A stretch of 64,000 nt of DNA from Trichobilharzia regenti. Taxonomy: Eukaryota > Platyhelminthes > Trematoda > Strigeidida > Schistosomatidae. A model generated the notes under the pieces. That model worked only from the letters and a program-made list of their open reading frames with translations, made no database searches and was not told the origin of the DNA. Position numbers and translations under genes: made by a program. The stretch spans positions 172,359,509-172,423,508 of the forward strand of contig OX235262.1 of the NCBI GenBank assembly GCA_944472135.2, in the 5' to 3' direction. This document shows, piece by piece, positions 42,956 to 54,639 of this stretch (positions are counted from its first letter, which is position 1; every line of letters begins with the position of its first letter).

Positions 42956-44648
42956 CATGTCAAGTCACTCACACAACTTTTTTCCTTCATTTATATACAT
43001 TGTGGAGTTGATGATTAGACATTTGAATAAAATTCAATATGGGATAATGCACATTCAGAAATAATAATAATATGAGTATTATTGATCAAATACAATCAGA
43101 TGGAAAATAAGACGAGTGTTTTTATAGTCAAAATCAATAAGTAACTTGTTAGAATGTTGTGATGTGTTTGAATTGAAATAGAATTTTAAGATTATTTATT
43201 ATCCTCTTGTGATTTAATCAGCGGTATTTGTATTGATTCATTTCTGTTGCATGTGTTGGGTGTAGACTCAATGAACCAGGATTCAGTAACCAATCTCTCT
43301 TGCTCTCCACCTACCTCTATTACTTTTTAGAATCTTAACCCTCTCTCACTTTATTGCGTGGTTTTGTGTTAATGCATGTAGTGCAGTTGTTGAGCTTTTT
43401 TCTAAATTACTTATCTTCTCGGGGTCAACCATTCTTACCTTAGCTAAATTCTTACGTTCCGACAATCTGATTACCCTGACCATTAGTTTGACCTGTATAA
43501 TTGGCCTCACAGTCATTGCAGAGTAGTTTGTAAATTATATTACTTTGTTTGATTGGGTCCACCGGGTCTTTTAGCCTACATAGCTTGTCCTACCTGAGTG
43601 AGCTTGTAGGTTTGAATACCACCCTAATTCCTGCTTTATTGAGAAACCTACTAAGTAGGGTTTCAGATGTCCCCTCTTTATATGGTATAACTGTAGATGA
43701 CTTATATTCTCTCTTATTTATGTTATCACTACTAGTTCCACAATTATTTTTATTTCGCTTTTGGCCTTTTCTGATCTTCTTAATGAATTGTATAGGATAG
43801 TTATTTAACAACAACGCCTCTTCTATCTGTTTTATTTCATTAGTTAGGTCTTTTTTGTGCTATTTAGGGCTACTGCTCGGATGGTTAAACACTTAACTAG
43901 GCCTGCCTTATCAGTTAACGGATGAGATGAATTGAAGTCTAAGTATCTACAAGAATGAGTTGGTTCTCTGTACATACTAGTGTGCAGTTTACCTTCTTCT
44001 ATTCGTTTTATTTTACAATCTAACATCATAGCTAATTCTCCTTGTTCATTTTCCGATTCAAATGTGAATTTTATTCCTTCTACTTGTGAGTTTATCTGCA
44101 AGGATGCTAGAGAGAGATATGTTCTGTTTCTAACACTGTGAAAGTGTCATCCACATACCTCTACCATATTTTTTGAGTAGGATTACCGCCAGTGAAATCA
44201 CAGGAGGATAATAAATAATCTCAAAATTCTATTTCAATTCAAACACATCACAACATTCTAACAAGTTACTTATTGATATTGACTATAAAAACACTCGTCT
44301 TATTTCTCATCTGATTGTAATTGATGAATAATACTCATATTATTATTTCTGAAAGTACATTATCCTAGACTAACTTTTATTCCAATATCTGATCGATTCC
44401 TCGCATGTATATAAATGAAGAAAAAAAGTTGTGTGAGTGACTTGGTATGATTATGAGTAGCAATAATTTGTGCTCGAAACGTGATCATCAGTTAATATTA
44501 CTGTATAACACTGTGTGATTTATGAAAATAAAATCTTATCTCTAACGGAGTTATACTCTATACCACAGGGCCCAAGTTTTATACTTAAATCAATAATGCA
44601 TAATACTCAGTTATTTAAGATAGCTAACAAAATGTAAGAATAACTAAC

Positions 44649-45244
44649 CTTGATTAAATTCGCTACTGGTTTAAATCGTAATTCGCTTAAATGTAATTCC
44701 GACAAATCCATAATTCCTGTAGAAGCTAATTTGTCAATGCGAGAAATTACTAATTTAAGAGGACGACTATTAAGCATTTGACAATCGATTCTGTATGTTT
44801 CGATGAGTTTATCGCTAACACTCATTAGGACACCAAATGATGATTTTATTTTAAATGGTTTGTATATTTTATTCCAACTGTCTGCGACACTGTCACTGTA
44901 GTTACTACTATCCTCAGAGATGTCATCTGTTGACCATTGAGGTGTAACATTAAACTGAGTCGTATCGACTCGTATCTGACCGGGTGTATTTTTGTTTGAT
45001 TTATTTTTTCTAACAGTATCCACGAACCGACTGCTTGTTTTAATGTTTAAATTTGAATCACTCTTGCTTTGTATCACCAACTTCTGTTGTCTGTTTGCTA
45101 ACATACTACTAACAAAGTATTTATGCAGTGCTTCACTTGAGGCAGTCTCACAGTCAGAAATGTGATCGAAATTCTGAAGTTGTTCCACCCACTTTGTTGT
45201 TTGCTCTTCGTCGTATTTTTTGACACATTCATTGAATTTTATAT
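44649..45244 (-). CDS. large N-terminal exon of the LRR/EF-hand gene
   Basis: 596 bp, acceptor TTTGTACAG, donor GTTAGT (slightly weak). Open throughout (about 198 codons). It begins DIKFNECVKKYDEEQTTKWV and continues into a polar Ser/Asp/Asn-rich segment (...WSTDDISEDSSNYSDSV...), which is probably disordered. It ends with structured text LKLVISRIDKLASTGIMDLS, ELHLSELRFKPVANLIK, an LRR-like capping strand. This is the longest uninterrupted host-like coding piece in the window and sits directly upstream of the first full LRR exon. Confidence 0.8.
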
Positions 45245-45359
45245 CTGTACAAATAAAAAGTTAGATTTTAACTTAACTATGTATATATTAATTCATGATT
45301 CTGTGATAAATGATAGTTCTACTTATATTGTAACGCGTTTTATTGATAACACTAATAAG

Positions 45360-45600
45360 TAGTATATTGATGCAGATAAAAATATGTACACCATCTGAGA
45401 GAATATCTATTAGCGGAGAGATGGATGGATTTAGTGGCGAAGAGAAGAAATCAGCGGTGCTTGTGAAACAACGTGAAACAATGTGAAAAACATGAAAGGA
45501 AGACAAAAGAAGCACAATACCGAAGATATGTGCAGTTTGGGAATCTAAAGTATTGGACATCTGTCTCGTTCTAGTTCTTGGGACACGTCGCCAGAACGTG
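45360..45600 (+). repeat. dispersed repeat, copy 3 of 3
   Basis: Same family as 35735-35960 ('gtagtatattgatgcagata', 'gagaatatct', 'aggaagacaaaagaagcaca'). It abuts the acceptor side of the N-terminal exon. Confidence 0.5.
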
Positions 45601-45719
45601 CCCACTTATTGAGCTTCGAATCTAAGAATTTCTGATAACAAAGCAAGTTGGTAGACTATTCATCCTCTGGGATCCAAATCAATTCCTCTCACTAGAAATT
45701 CGTGATTTTAGTGAGGTCA

Positions 45720-45960
45720 AATAAATCAAATCCCAACAAACAAACACTTGATGTCGGTCAGAGAACCATTAGAAAACCTGGAAGTAATAGACGGCCATTT
45801 CGTCTTGGATTAAGACTCTTCATCAGTACGCAACCACCGTGGTTTGAACGTAGGATCTTCTGGTTACAAGCCCTGATAGCTGCATTATGTTGAAGAGCCC
45901 CAAACTAGGATGAACCATCTGTCCAGTATTCAAATGAACTGTCGTCAAGATTTGACTAAA
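45720..45960. repeat. SINE-2 fragments
   Basis: A minus-strand piece (45745-45860) keeps 'gcgtact' + GATGAAGAG + CGAAA, but the first C of the box is lost. A plus-strand piece (45885-45930) reads 'ttgaagagccccaaactagg' with GAAC. No complete ribozyme. Confidence 0.5.
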
Positions 45961-45984
45961 TAGTTCTAAAATATATGGGCGCCG

Positions 45985-47245
45985 ACTGAGAAGTAGACAT
46001 TTGGGAAAAATTATATTTGTAAAATCTCAGCAATAAGTTCAACAGGGCACTTCAACTAAACTCTAATCCTAAACACCACAATTTTGAAAATACGTCTAAT
46101 CATAAAATTCTAGATACTAACAGTTTGAACAGACATGAAGGTGTGATGTTAGCTGATGCATAGGAAATCCTGGTTATCAAAATAAAAATGGATATGTCTT
46201 ACGAGTTGATCACGGATTGATATCAGTTAGAGAACCATTGAAAACCAGGGAGTACTGGACAGCTGCTGTTTCATCCTAGTTTGGGAATCATCGGCAGTAC
46301 GCACCCACTGGGATTCGAACCCAGGACCTTCCGGTTACAAGGCAAGCTCGTATACCACTAAGCCACTGGGACCCGATGCAATGGTCCTTGAATTCTAACT
46401 TCTACCAATTCGTGATTTAGTGCGACCCCAACCATTGTTTGATGCTCGCTAGTGACTTGCTACAGGTTGGAGTTTCCTGAGTTCTAGTGAGATGTCGTGA
46501 CCAGTGAGGTCCAATTAGATGTCACGTGTGTGGATGGATGTCCCACCAACGACAATGGTTGGGGTCACGCTAAATCACGAATTGGTAGAAGTTAGAATTC
46601 TCAAGCCATTGAATCGGGTCCCAGTAGCTGAATGGTATACGAGCTTGCCTTGTAACCGGAAGGTCCTGGGTTCGAATCCCAGTGGGTGCGTACTGCCGAT
46701 GATTCCCAAACTAGGATGAAACAGCAGCTGTCCAGTACTCCCTGGTTTTCAATGGTTCTCTAACTGATATCAATCTGTGATCAACTCATAAGACATAACT
46801 AATCCTTACAAACCAAACTATAGAAAAATGGATATGTATCACTAATTAATAATACTGATACTTGGTCAAAGTTCCCGACTGTCTATATCTTCTCATGGAG
46901 ACGTTAAGAAATGTTTTACAACTATTTACCCCCCCACACACACACACATACACACTGTGTTTAAAGTGTCTAACAAAAGTAGACTAATTTTGAAAGTCTG
47001 AGATCAAATTTTGATCACAGCTCATACAATTTTGTTTATTATACGTGTTGATACCTGTTTCATGACTCATATGATTGGACAAAGTTTTTTAAAAACAAGA
47101 AATGTTCCTTTTATATATAAATCTCTGTTATGTTAATTTCGATTAATTTCCCTGAAGAAGTTCGGACCAGATTGCTGAACGGAACGTTGGAATTACTCAT
47201 TTCAATATCGCTGAGATTTTACAAATACAATTTTTGCATCTGTCC
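45985..47245 (+). repeat. old single copy of the 799-bp repeat unit, split by SINE-2 pair
   Basis: 45985-46196 and 46830-47245 match the unit of the array at 55.8-59.3 kb ('actctaatcctaaacacca', 'catgaaggtgtgatgttagc', then 'aattttgatcacagctcata', 'cctgaagaagttcggaccag'). The hammerhead box is kept, but GAAA has become GGAA ('gaacggaacg'), so this copy should be inactive. The copy is visibly older than the array. Confidence 0.75.
46198..46797. mobile_element. head-to-head SINE-2 pair (near-perfect palindrome)
   Basis: Minus copy 46198-46437 and plus copy 46556-46797 with a 118-bp spacer. Both carry the same private variants ('gccgatgattcccaaactag', 'gatgaaacagcagctgtcc', with an extra CAG in stem III). 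The plus copy has a perfect A box (TAGCTGAATGG) and B box (GGTTCGAATCC), and a CTTGTAA anticodon-loop-like segment reminiscent of tRNA-Thr(TGU). The ribozyme box is CCGATGAT, likely inactive. Confidence 0.85.
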
Positions 47246-47249
47246 AGTA

Positions 47250-47950
47250 CTCCCTGCAAGTTTTCCAATAGTTCTATAACAGAACTCAGCTAATGGTGAA
47301 ATCCCGACAAATCAATATTTCAGGATTACATTATGAGCTGACATTAGTTAGAGAACCACTGGAAAACGTGGGAGTACTGGACAGCTGTTTCGTCTTAGTT
47401 TGGGACTCTTCGGCAGTACGCACCCACCGGGATTCGAACCCAGGACCTTCTGGTTACAAGGCGAGCTCGTATACCACTAAGCCACTGGGACCCGATGCAA
47501 TGGTCCTTGAATTCTAACTTCTGCCAATTCACGACATAGCGCGACCGCTAGCCATATTTGAAACTCTTGAGGACTAATCTGTTGCTCTCTAGTGACTGGT
47601 TTCCGCAAAACGTTTAATGGAGGTCTGTCTAGTGAGAATTCCTGCAGGGTCCACGCGGTTGGCAGTGAGGACAATTACTCTCCGATGACACTGGCTGGTA
47701 CCAGTCACGCTAAAATCACAAACTGGTAAAAATTAAAATTAACGGTCTGGCCACTGGGTCAGGTCACTGTGCTTGAATAGTCCATGAGATCACGTTGTAA
47801 CCCGAAAGTTCTGGCGTCAAACGCCGGCTGGTGGGTGCGCACTGCCTATCAGTTCCAAACTAGGACGAAGCATCTGTTCAGTACTGTCCTATGGTTTTCA
47901 ACGGTTCTCTAAAAGACACCAATCCGCAATCAAAATTTAAACAAATCCCT
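47250..47950. mobile_element. SINE-2 copies (minus, then plus)
   Basis: The minus copy at 47325-47520 has the family's best pol III boxes (A TGGCTTAGTGG, B GGTTCGAATCC) and ribozyme GTACTG, CCGAAGAG, TCCC...AAGA, CGAAA, CAGCTGTC, CAGTAC. One core change (U4 to C) is the only obvious defect. 47520-47690 is the 5' extension. A degraded plus copy follows at 47740-47950. Confidence 0.75.
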
Positions 47951-48124
47951 ACAAATAAATTTTCGAAAATTCTAAAATATGGTAGACATATCTTGTCTGT
48001 TTTGTGAATCAAGTTGCCAGCAAATAACTCCATTGCCGAATACCCTTGTGTTCTGTTATTACTATATTACTATTATTTTAATTGGGTCATAATTGACATT
48101 TTTAAACGTATTATTTCAGATTAG

Positions 48125-48485
48125 ACCACGGATTGATATCAGTTAGAGAACCGCTGAAATCCAACAGAGGAGTACTGGACAAATATTTCATCCTAGTGCT
48201 TGGGATTCATAGATAGTACTCACATATTGGGGCTCGAACCCAGAACCTTCCGGTTACAGAGCAAGTTCGTAAACTATTCAGCTAGTGGGACCTATTTCAA
48301 TGCCCCGTGAATTCCAACTTCTACCAATTCGTGCGTACTGCTAATGATTCTCCTCAAATTAGAATGAAACAGCTGTCCAGTACTCCCTGTGGCTGATTTT
48401 CAAAGGTTCTCTAAGTGATATCAATCCGTGATCAACTCGTCAAAACAAATAAAATCCTTAAAAACCAAACTCTTGAAAAGTAAAA
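48125..48485. mobile_element. SINE-2 copies (minus, then plus), degraded
   Basis: Minus copy 48125-48310 ('ggctcgaacccagaaccttc', ribozyme lost) and partial plus copy 48330-48480 ending in the family 3' terminus 'aaaccaaactcttgaaaag'. Tail-to-head layout again mirrors. Confidence 0.6.
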
Positions 48486-48730
48486 TATAATAATTTCTTA
48501 GTGCATCTAAACTTTGATAAATTTAGGAATGTTAACCATAAAAATTATTCCCCTTCTTTCATCATCGTCTTTATCAAAGTAGGAACGACGAGATTGGTAG
48601 TATAAATCGTCAGTGTAGTGTTTTAAGCATTTCCCTCAGCTCAACCTGCTTTAAGTACATATAGAACTTATGAAATTAGAATAATATATTTTACTGGCTG
48701 AACAGATCTAAGCATTAATGAGGAAGAAGC

Positions 48731-48731
<1 letters not shown>

Positions 48732-48766
<35 letters not shown>
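48732..48766 (+). repeat. (TA)n microsatellite
   Basis: About 17 TA units next to a PLE-D fragment. Likely polymorphic. Confidence 0.9.
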
Positions 48767-48767
<1 letters not shown>

Positions 48768-48779
48768 AATGAATTTCTA

Positions 48780-49165
48780 GGGTGACGCATCTAATGAAAT
48801 AATTGCTAACAAGTTAAGCAAATCAATTCAAAAAGCTTTTGATGTTGGTAAACTACAAGTCATTTTTTTCTACACGACTAGTTGTGATTTCTCGACTGAA
48901 AGATGAAATACCTAGACTAACTACTTCTAATTGTATCTACCAATTCAACTACGCTTGTAGTGGAGCGAGTTACATTGGCCGTTGCTCTAGGAACTTAATT
49001 TTTCGTGCTCCCTGGGGAACATTAACCAGTGTGGTTAAATAAAGGTGTGGAAAAAACCATCAACAGTCCAGTATTAGAATACCTGGTCCAAACCGGCCAG
49101 CCACAAAGCCAGCATTAAAGAATCCTTCTCCAGAATAATTTATCGGGTACCGAATAAACTACTAA
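48780..49165 (+). pseudogene. PLE-D GIY-YIG fragment
   Basis: Reads CIYQFNYACSGASYIGRCSR, then in another frame WLNKGVEKTINSPVLEYLVQ and ...KPALKNPSPE. This is the GIY-YIG core (IYQF...SYIGR) of family D, the plus-strand relative of 9.4-13.7 and 61.7-62.4 kb. Ends near 49160 in 'aatttatcgggtaccgaata'. Frames are broken. Confidence 0.75.
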
Positions 49166-49659
49166 AATCATTCAGGTACTGAATACTCCAAACAGCACGA
49201 CTCATCAGAATACATTACTAAAAATTCGTTATCATTCATAGTCACTTTGTAATATTGGTGTTCAATTTACTATCACAATTATACATATTACCACATTCAC
49301 ATATAATTCGGACTATAATCTGTTAACAATCTGATTGCAAATAACTTTTGAAATTTTGATCTAAGTGTGATTCGATGTTAGCCTTTAAATCCACTGATTT
49401 TGTCAATACCAATCATTCTTTCATTATTATGGATGGATTAATAACTGTAGAACCTGATGAAGATGAAGTTATCGAGAAGAATACCCTTTATTCAGTAATC
49501 ATTCTTTTATTAAGGAAAAAAACAGTAAACAGACTGTAGTAATGCTCTAATCGCTTGTGTTTAGACAAAATGGCGTGTTCTCATTTCATTAGTGTTATGT
49601 ATATTTAGGCTGCTTTCAACTGAAAAGAAGCTGCCAAATAAAATGTGCACAATATCTTT

Positions 49660-51070
49660 TAATAATAATAATAGCTTTATTCCAAACAGTATTTGTGGTA
49701 CAGGTATGGAATTTTCAGCGTGCTTTACAATATATTGCATCTAATTACCTCATAAATTTTATAAGATTTTAAAATTAAAAAGCAACACAAAACAAGATGA
49801 ATAAAAAAAATAAATAAAAACAACAGCGTTGCGTTTACATTTCAAACAATGCACCACAGGATATGAAATATAAAATAAGTGTGTAATAGAAGATGAGAAC
49901 AACAGTGTAATAGCCACGAGGAAAGGAAAACAAAAACTAATGGGACTATTTGTTAGAGTACCGTAGTAAGTTGATCGTGTCATACCTAACGGATTTCTCA
50001 TCACACAACAGCTGTGCTAGATATGGTATTGTGGAGTTTTTGTATTTGGTAGTCCTAGCATGTAGCCAGCCTCTTATAGCTGCTTCTAGTTCTACCAGAT
50101 GAAATGCTCCAAGGAGAGAACTGCGTATAGAGAGGATGCCCGGAGTCTGACAATATTGTATTCACTACTTTCTTACATGACATTATATGTCTATCCACAA
50201 TAGTGTTAACCAGTTGGTTTAACGATATCCCACTTGCCCTACGAACGACTTTTAGTGCCTTCCCTTCTCAGCAAAGCAAAGTCTTTCTTAAGTAGTCCAG
50301 GAAACATCAATGGGGAGCAGTAACGAGGGATAGGCAGAATGCAAGAATATACAAAATGAGAAAGCAAAGACTGCTTTATGCCAGACTGCCTAAACTTCCT
50401 AACGTAGAATGTTAAGCGAAACATCTTTCTAGTAACCAGCAAGACGTGGGAGGACCAGGAAAGATCGGTGGAAAAACTCAGCCCAAGGTACTTGACATTA
50501 GATGTATTTTCAACTTCTGTGCCGTCAATGACAGTGGGGCCATGTGAGCTAACAAGTCGTTGTAGGTCACGTTTACGCCTGAAAGTGAAATTGACTACCT
50601 GACACTTAGACGGATTCAGCTTAAGACCGTTTGAAGAGGACCACTGACTAATTTCCGACAGAAAGTTATTTAATTTGGAACAATCTGACTGAGAGTTGAC
50701 AGGCATAAAAACAGAAAGGTCATCAGCATGCTTAACAAAAGTGGCTACATCAGAATGAGGCAAGTCATGTAAGAAAAACGAAAACAGAAAGGGAGAAAGA
50801 ACAGCACCTTGAGGAACACCAGCTAAAGTAAGCGAGGTAGTGGAGGACTTTCCATTGTAGACGGTGTACTGTTTCCTATCAGAAAAATAGGAATGGAGCC
50901 ACTTGTTTGTCCAGCTCTCATCCTGTGTTGCAGCAAGCTTACTTAGCAAGAGAGACCTAGGAACAGAGTCGAATGCAGATGTGTAATCAAGGAAGGCACA
51001 GAGAACGTATTTAGCTCCTTTATCTAAACTAGAGACTATACTATGATGTAGGCTGTATGATGTCATGCTT
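49660..51070 (-). mobile_element. CR1-like LINE, 5'-truncated
   Basis: 51066-50239 is open for 275 codons: motif A FLDYTSAFDSVPRSLLLSKL, motif B AGVPQGAVLSPFLFSFFLHD, motif C KHADDLSVFM (His replaces Tyr of YADD, the Asp pair is kept), then the thumb with GTEVENTSNVKYLGL. The endonuclease and RT N-terminus are missing. 3' end at about 49660-49730 with (ATT)n and 'cgctgaaaattccatacctg', the segment shared with SINE-1b. It is better preserved than the copy at 9.9-11.7 kb. Confidence 0.85.
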
Positions 51071-51224
51071 TGACAAAAAGAAACACAATCATTTTCTCTG
51101 GGATTTTAGTAATTTTGTTTGAGAATAAGATGAACGGATTCCCTATCACATTCTGAATAGCTGTGTCATGTATATCGACGAAAGACTTTCATTTCTCTTC
51201 AGTTTGATTAGCGTGAAAGTGGAG

Positions 51225-51312
51225 CTGACAACACAAGTTTAATTAGAAGAAATATCTTTCTGCACACACATGTGGTTGGCGAGCATTCTACCGCTACACC
51301 ACCGACACACGG
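51225..51312 (-). repeat. SINE-1 head fragment
   Basis: Minus strand 'gtcggtggtgtagcggtaga', 'atgctcgccaaccacatg'. Only the 5' half of the tRNA-like head remains. Confidence 0.55.
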
Positions 51313-51539
51313 TGGTATATGAAATTTTGAGCAGTATTCACTGAATAATATTTTGCTTCTAACTCTCTGTCCGTTGGAACTGGAGCTCAAAGTTGTAGGT
51401 GTTTTGGAATGATTTCATTTTTTAAGCATTGAATGTTGAAAATACGATGATTTTTATATCTTGCTTCAGTTTACGAAAGTCGATTGAGTTTATTCATAAG
51501 TCTTCGTACAGGAAGACCATAAGTCATATTAATATATAT

Positions 51540-51775
51540 ATGTGTAAAACGTGACCACTGTGGTAGTATGTAATTCCATATTAGTTCGTGTATTAGATGT
51601 ACCATACAATGAGTTAAACAGTATTATTTACTGGATGACGAGGTTTCGAACAGAATTTATTGCTCATAATAAATAAATAAAACAATAAGTTTTGTTCGAA
51701 ACCTCGTCATCCAGTATGTAATAATACTGTTTCACTCACTGTTTGATACATCTAATAAACAAACTAATACGAATA
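51540..51775. repeat. inverted pair of PLE-B termini
   Basis: Minus terminus 51545-51670 and plus terminus 51680-51775 face each other with almost no spacer. The minus hairpin has GAGCA with TGTTC (one G-U pair), an intermediate between the two stem versions seen elsewhere. Confidence 0.6.
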
Positions 51776-51779
51776 ATCA

Positions 51780-52025
51780 AGTATTGGTTTGTAGGGATTT
51801 GATTGATTGGTTACAGGATTTCATCATGAGCTGACATTGGTTAGAGAACCATTGGAAAACCACTTGGGAGTACTGGACAGCTGTTTCGTCCTCGCTTGAG
51901 ACTCTTCATCAGTACACACCCACCGAATGGCGAGTCCCAAACTAGGACGAAACAGCTGTCCAGTACTCACAGGTTTTCCAATGGTTCTCTAACCACTGTC
52001 AGCTCATTATGAAATCCTGTAACTA
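51780..52025. mobile_element. inverted SINE-2 half-copies
   Basis: Arms 51826-51915 and 51925-52020 mirror each other ('gtactggacagctgtttcgt' / 'acgaaacagctgtccagtac'). Both retain stem III, triplet GUC and GAAA. The box is ATGAAGA in one arm and lost in the other. Confidence 0.7.
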
Positions 52026-52029
52026 ATAT

Positions 52030-52740
52030 GAATAATATTTTCTCTTTCTCCAGGATCTTCAAGTAAAATAATGTGACAGTAGATTGCTTGACACACTACT
52101 GTCTAACCTGAAGCATAAACCAATCCCTTATGATACGTCGTCTCTGCCTTCCTTCTTAGCGAAATCCAGAACATTTGGTTGAAAGCCAATTGAGGAAGGG
52201 GTAGGAAAAGAAATAAAAATGGCTAAATAATAGAGGACTGACAGTAATTAGTTTTATTTCTCAGGCAGTGGTAGATTGTACCAAAAAATCTCAAGGACAC
52301 TTATCGCATTTACTGGGATACGTTGCCTCCCACCACAACGCCTTCTCTCAAGTTTGGAAGAAACTTTAGAAACAACAGGTTATAAATATTTTAAATACTC
52401 GCCAGATTAGGAAATACCATTACAGACGATATTTTAACATATTAAAACAAATTGAAGAAGCGAAATTATATGCAATCTAGTAATGGCGGGTTTTGGTAGC
52501 CCAAGTTATAAACAGGCCGCCATTTCAGTCCTAGAGGTCTGGTGTAAACCTTGAACCTGTGGATATATCATTAAAAATAAAGACTTCACTTAAAAGATTC
52601 CTTATTTTTACCCATTTCAGTAATTAGGTTCATTTAGAAATTAATTTTAAACATTCAACATACATGGGTTGTTTATATTTACACTCTGCGTAAATAAAAT
52701 TTTCGCGCTCTTTTCAAATTTTAACTAATTCAAAATATAC
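52030..52740. other. no recognisable gene or repeat
   Basis: AT-rich intron-like sequence upstream (in gene orientation, downstream of the exon at 52745). No repeat match found. Confidence 0.35.
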
Positions 52741-52744
52741 TTAC

Positions 52745-52908
52745 CTATAATCTGATGTATCTTTTCCAAATGTTTTCTTAATACTTCAGTTTTAGTTAAA
52801 TCACATTTGCTTGGAAGACTTTTATCCTTGGACAAAATTAGACTATCCATTTTATTAGAATCTTCCTCATTAACTAAAATAATGTCTAAGTTGACGATAC
52901 AATCCACC
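52745..52908 (-). CDS. candidate 5' exon of the LRR/EF-hand gene
   Basis: About 164 bp, donor GTAAGT, acceptor probably ATGCTTAG just above 52908. It reads VDCIVNLDIILVNEEDSNKM, then DSLILSKDKSLPSKCDLTKT and EVLRKHLEKIHQII. The last part is likely helical. No domain recognised. It is in the right orientation and order for the gene but 7.5 kb upstream of the next exon. An internal Met could also make this the first coding exon. Confidence 0.5.
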
Positions 52909-53739
52909 TAAGCATTCACTAAAATATATTTTATTCTGTACGCCAAGATTCTGAAGGCTATAAGCTACTTTTCCTGTGGTTTTTATTGTTGTTGTTGTTG
53001 TTGGTGGTGGTGAGAGGCTTTTTTCCTGAATAAGAGAACTTGGATTTACTTGAGAAACACTTTCTTTTTAACCGAAGATTACATACATACCAGTGGTAGA
53101 AATAAAGAAATTAATAATTCATTCTAATTGGTTCGTCAACTCAAAGCAAAATATTGATCATTTTTCTGCAGGAAGCAAAATAATCTTGAGCACAACTATC
53201 TCTAATATTTTATCGTCCAGAAATAAGAATTCTAAAATATTGTGAAATAAAATCTGTCAGGATAACAGTTAAGCCACAAAACCTCTCGGTAACCGTGATT
53301 GGATCAAAATACTATGGGATTGAAAAATTCCGCCTTCTGAGCTACTCATTTATTATTTCCATTTGTATTTTACTACGAAGTAGAATGTAGTAGAGCTAAG
53401 TCATAATAATTAGATGCTTGAAAAGTTATTTAAAGCTTAACAACTTTTAGTAATCAAACTTTCTTATGCTTCATCTAGAGAAGTCGTATATATGGATGGC
53501 TTTAACAGCACATCTCTGCCACGCTCAATTCTCTTTCATCAATTTAAGCCGCCTGGATTACTGCTAACAACCTATCATTTCCTGTTCATAGGTTCTTCTC
53601 CTTGTCACTCTCAAATTAACTGCCGATTCTTTACTTCATATTTGAGTTTCGGTCGAGGGATTGGTGTGCGAGATGATAGCTGGATGTCTCCTCAGCGCAT
53701 AAACAGTCTGTCTCAGTTTTCTTCATTATATATTTTTGC

Positions 53740-54150
53740 ACGATAGGTTGTTGGCTGGTTCAATGTTATCTTTCCTGGACTGTCATCTGATATTCATCAT
53801 CTGGCTAAGGCAGCTATCTGTCAGTGAAATTCTGTAATAATCTGTTGGGAATAATTTCGGTAATGCGTACACCGAGTCTCTGAAATGCACGGAAGTCCTG
53901 ACTGAGTTGACATTGGTGTTAAAAATTCAGATTTTGTGCTACTTTCTGAGTGCTTTTTATCTCCACACAGATTTCAGAATAGTGAACGCCTGACTGGCGG
54001 TCGCCCAAATGAGGTAATTGTAAGAGAAACGATTTGCTTTAGATTTCTCCATTGATGGTGACCACTGCTTTTGGTTTGTGTTTTCTCTGCTTCTTTTGCC
54101 AACCTGTTGGTTTTCACTCGTATATCTTCGAGTTTTTACGATGAAAGACA
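53740..54150 (-). mobile_element. RTE reverse transcriptase fragment, degenerate
   Basis: In reverse it follows the order of 33.5-34.0 and 27.7-28.1 kb: 'accaacaggttggcaaaaga', 'agaaaacacaaaccaaaagc', 'gtcaccatcaatgg', then the 'EVKTRI...'-type section. No intact frame. Confidence 0.5.
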
Positions 54151-54639
54151 CTAATTATCTGCGAAGGTATAAGAAACGGTATTACTTCGTTAATTCTGTA
54201 CACAATATTGCAGGTCTCTTGTCTTAATATGCTGTCTATGAAGTACGAAATATAACATTTCAGCTTAAATTCGCAATTCAGCCACGTATACCCCTTTTTG
54301 CTCACCAATGTAAATATGAGATGATATATCGGAGAAAATACTGAAAGATGCCTTGGTAACAAGTAAATTCATGCCTTATACTTTTTGGTACGAGCTCCTC
54401 AACCAATGCATTATGCTCCATTGTATGTACACCATTAATCTCAAGGAAAATGATGTCGACTCATGCTTCATATATATGCAAAACGTTTAAGTTCAATGAA
54501 GATTTCTGACCGTAAAGTGAGTTTTTTTCCAATAAAATTATATTTTATATGAGTTTGGTAAGTAGTTTCAGGCGCTAAATCAAAACTAAATTAATTTACA
54601 TCGATAATCACCGAAAATACCCATTGAGTCATAAAGAAA

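Larger units (their letters stand above)
37960..44590 (-). mobile_element. PLE-B with inverted arms, split by the Ty3/gypsy element
   Basis: Right arm 37960-38090 continues at 42956-43215 after the LTR element. Coding remnants (minus) at 43590-44101: FTFESENEQGELAMMLDCKI, ...REPTHSCRYLDFNSSHP, then a GTSETLLSRFLNKAGIRVVF block and a GIY-YIG part near 43490-43540. The left arm at 44187-44585 mirrors the right arm ('gttgtgtgagtgacttg' at 44430 mirrors 'caagtcactcacacaac' at 42961). Terminal hairpins are at 38055-38085 and 44455-44480. Confidence 0.75.

Noticed and set aside
46617..46690. Genuine tRNA-Thr gene
   Set aside because: Perfect A and B boxes and a CTTGTAA segment, but the anticodon stem does not pair and the sequence is the head of SINE-2.
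48732..48766. Functional TATA promoter cluster
   Set aside because: It is a (TA)n microsatellite with no gene start nearby.
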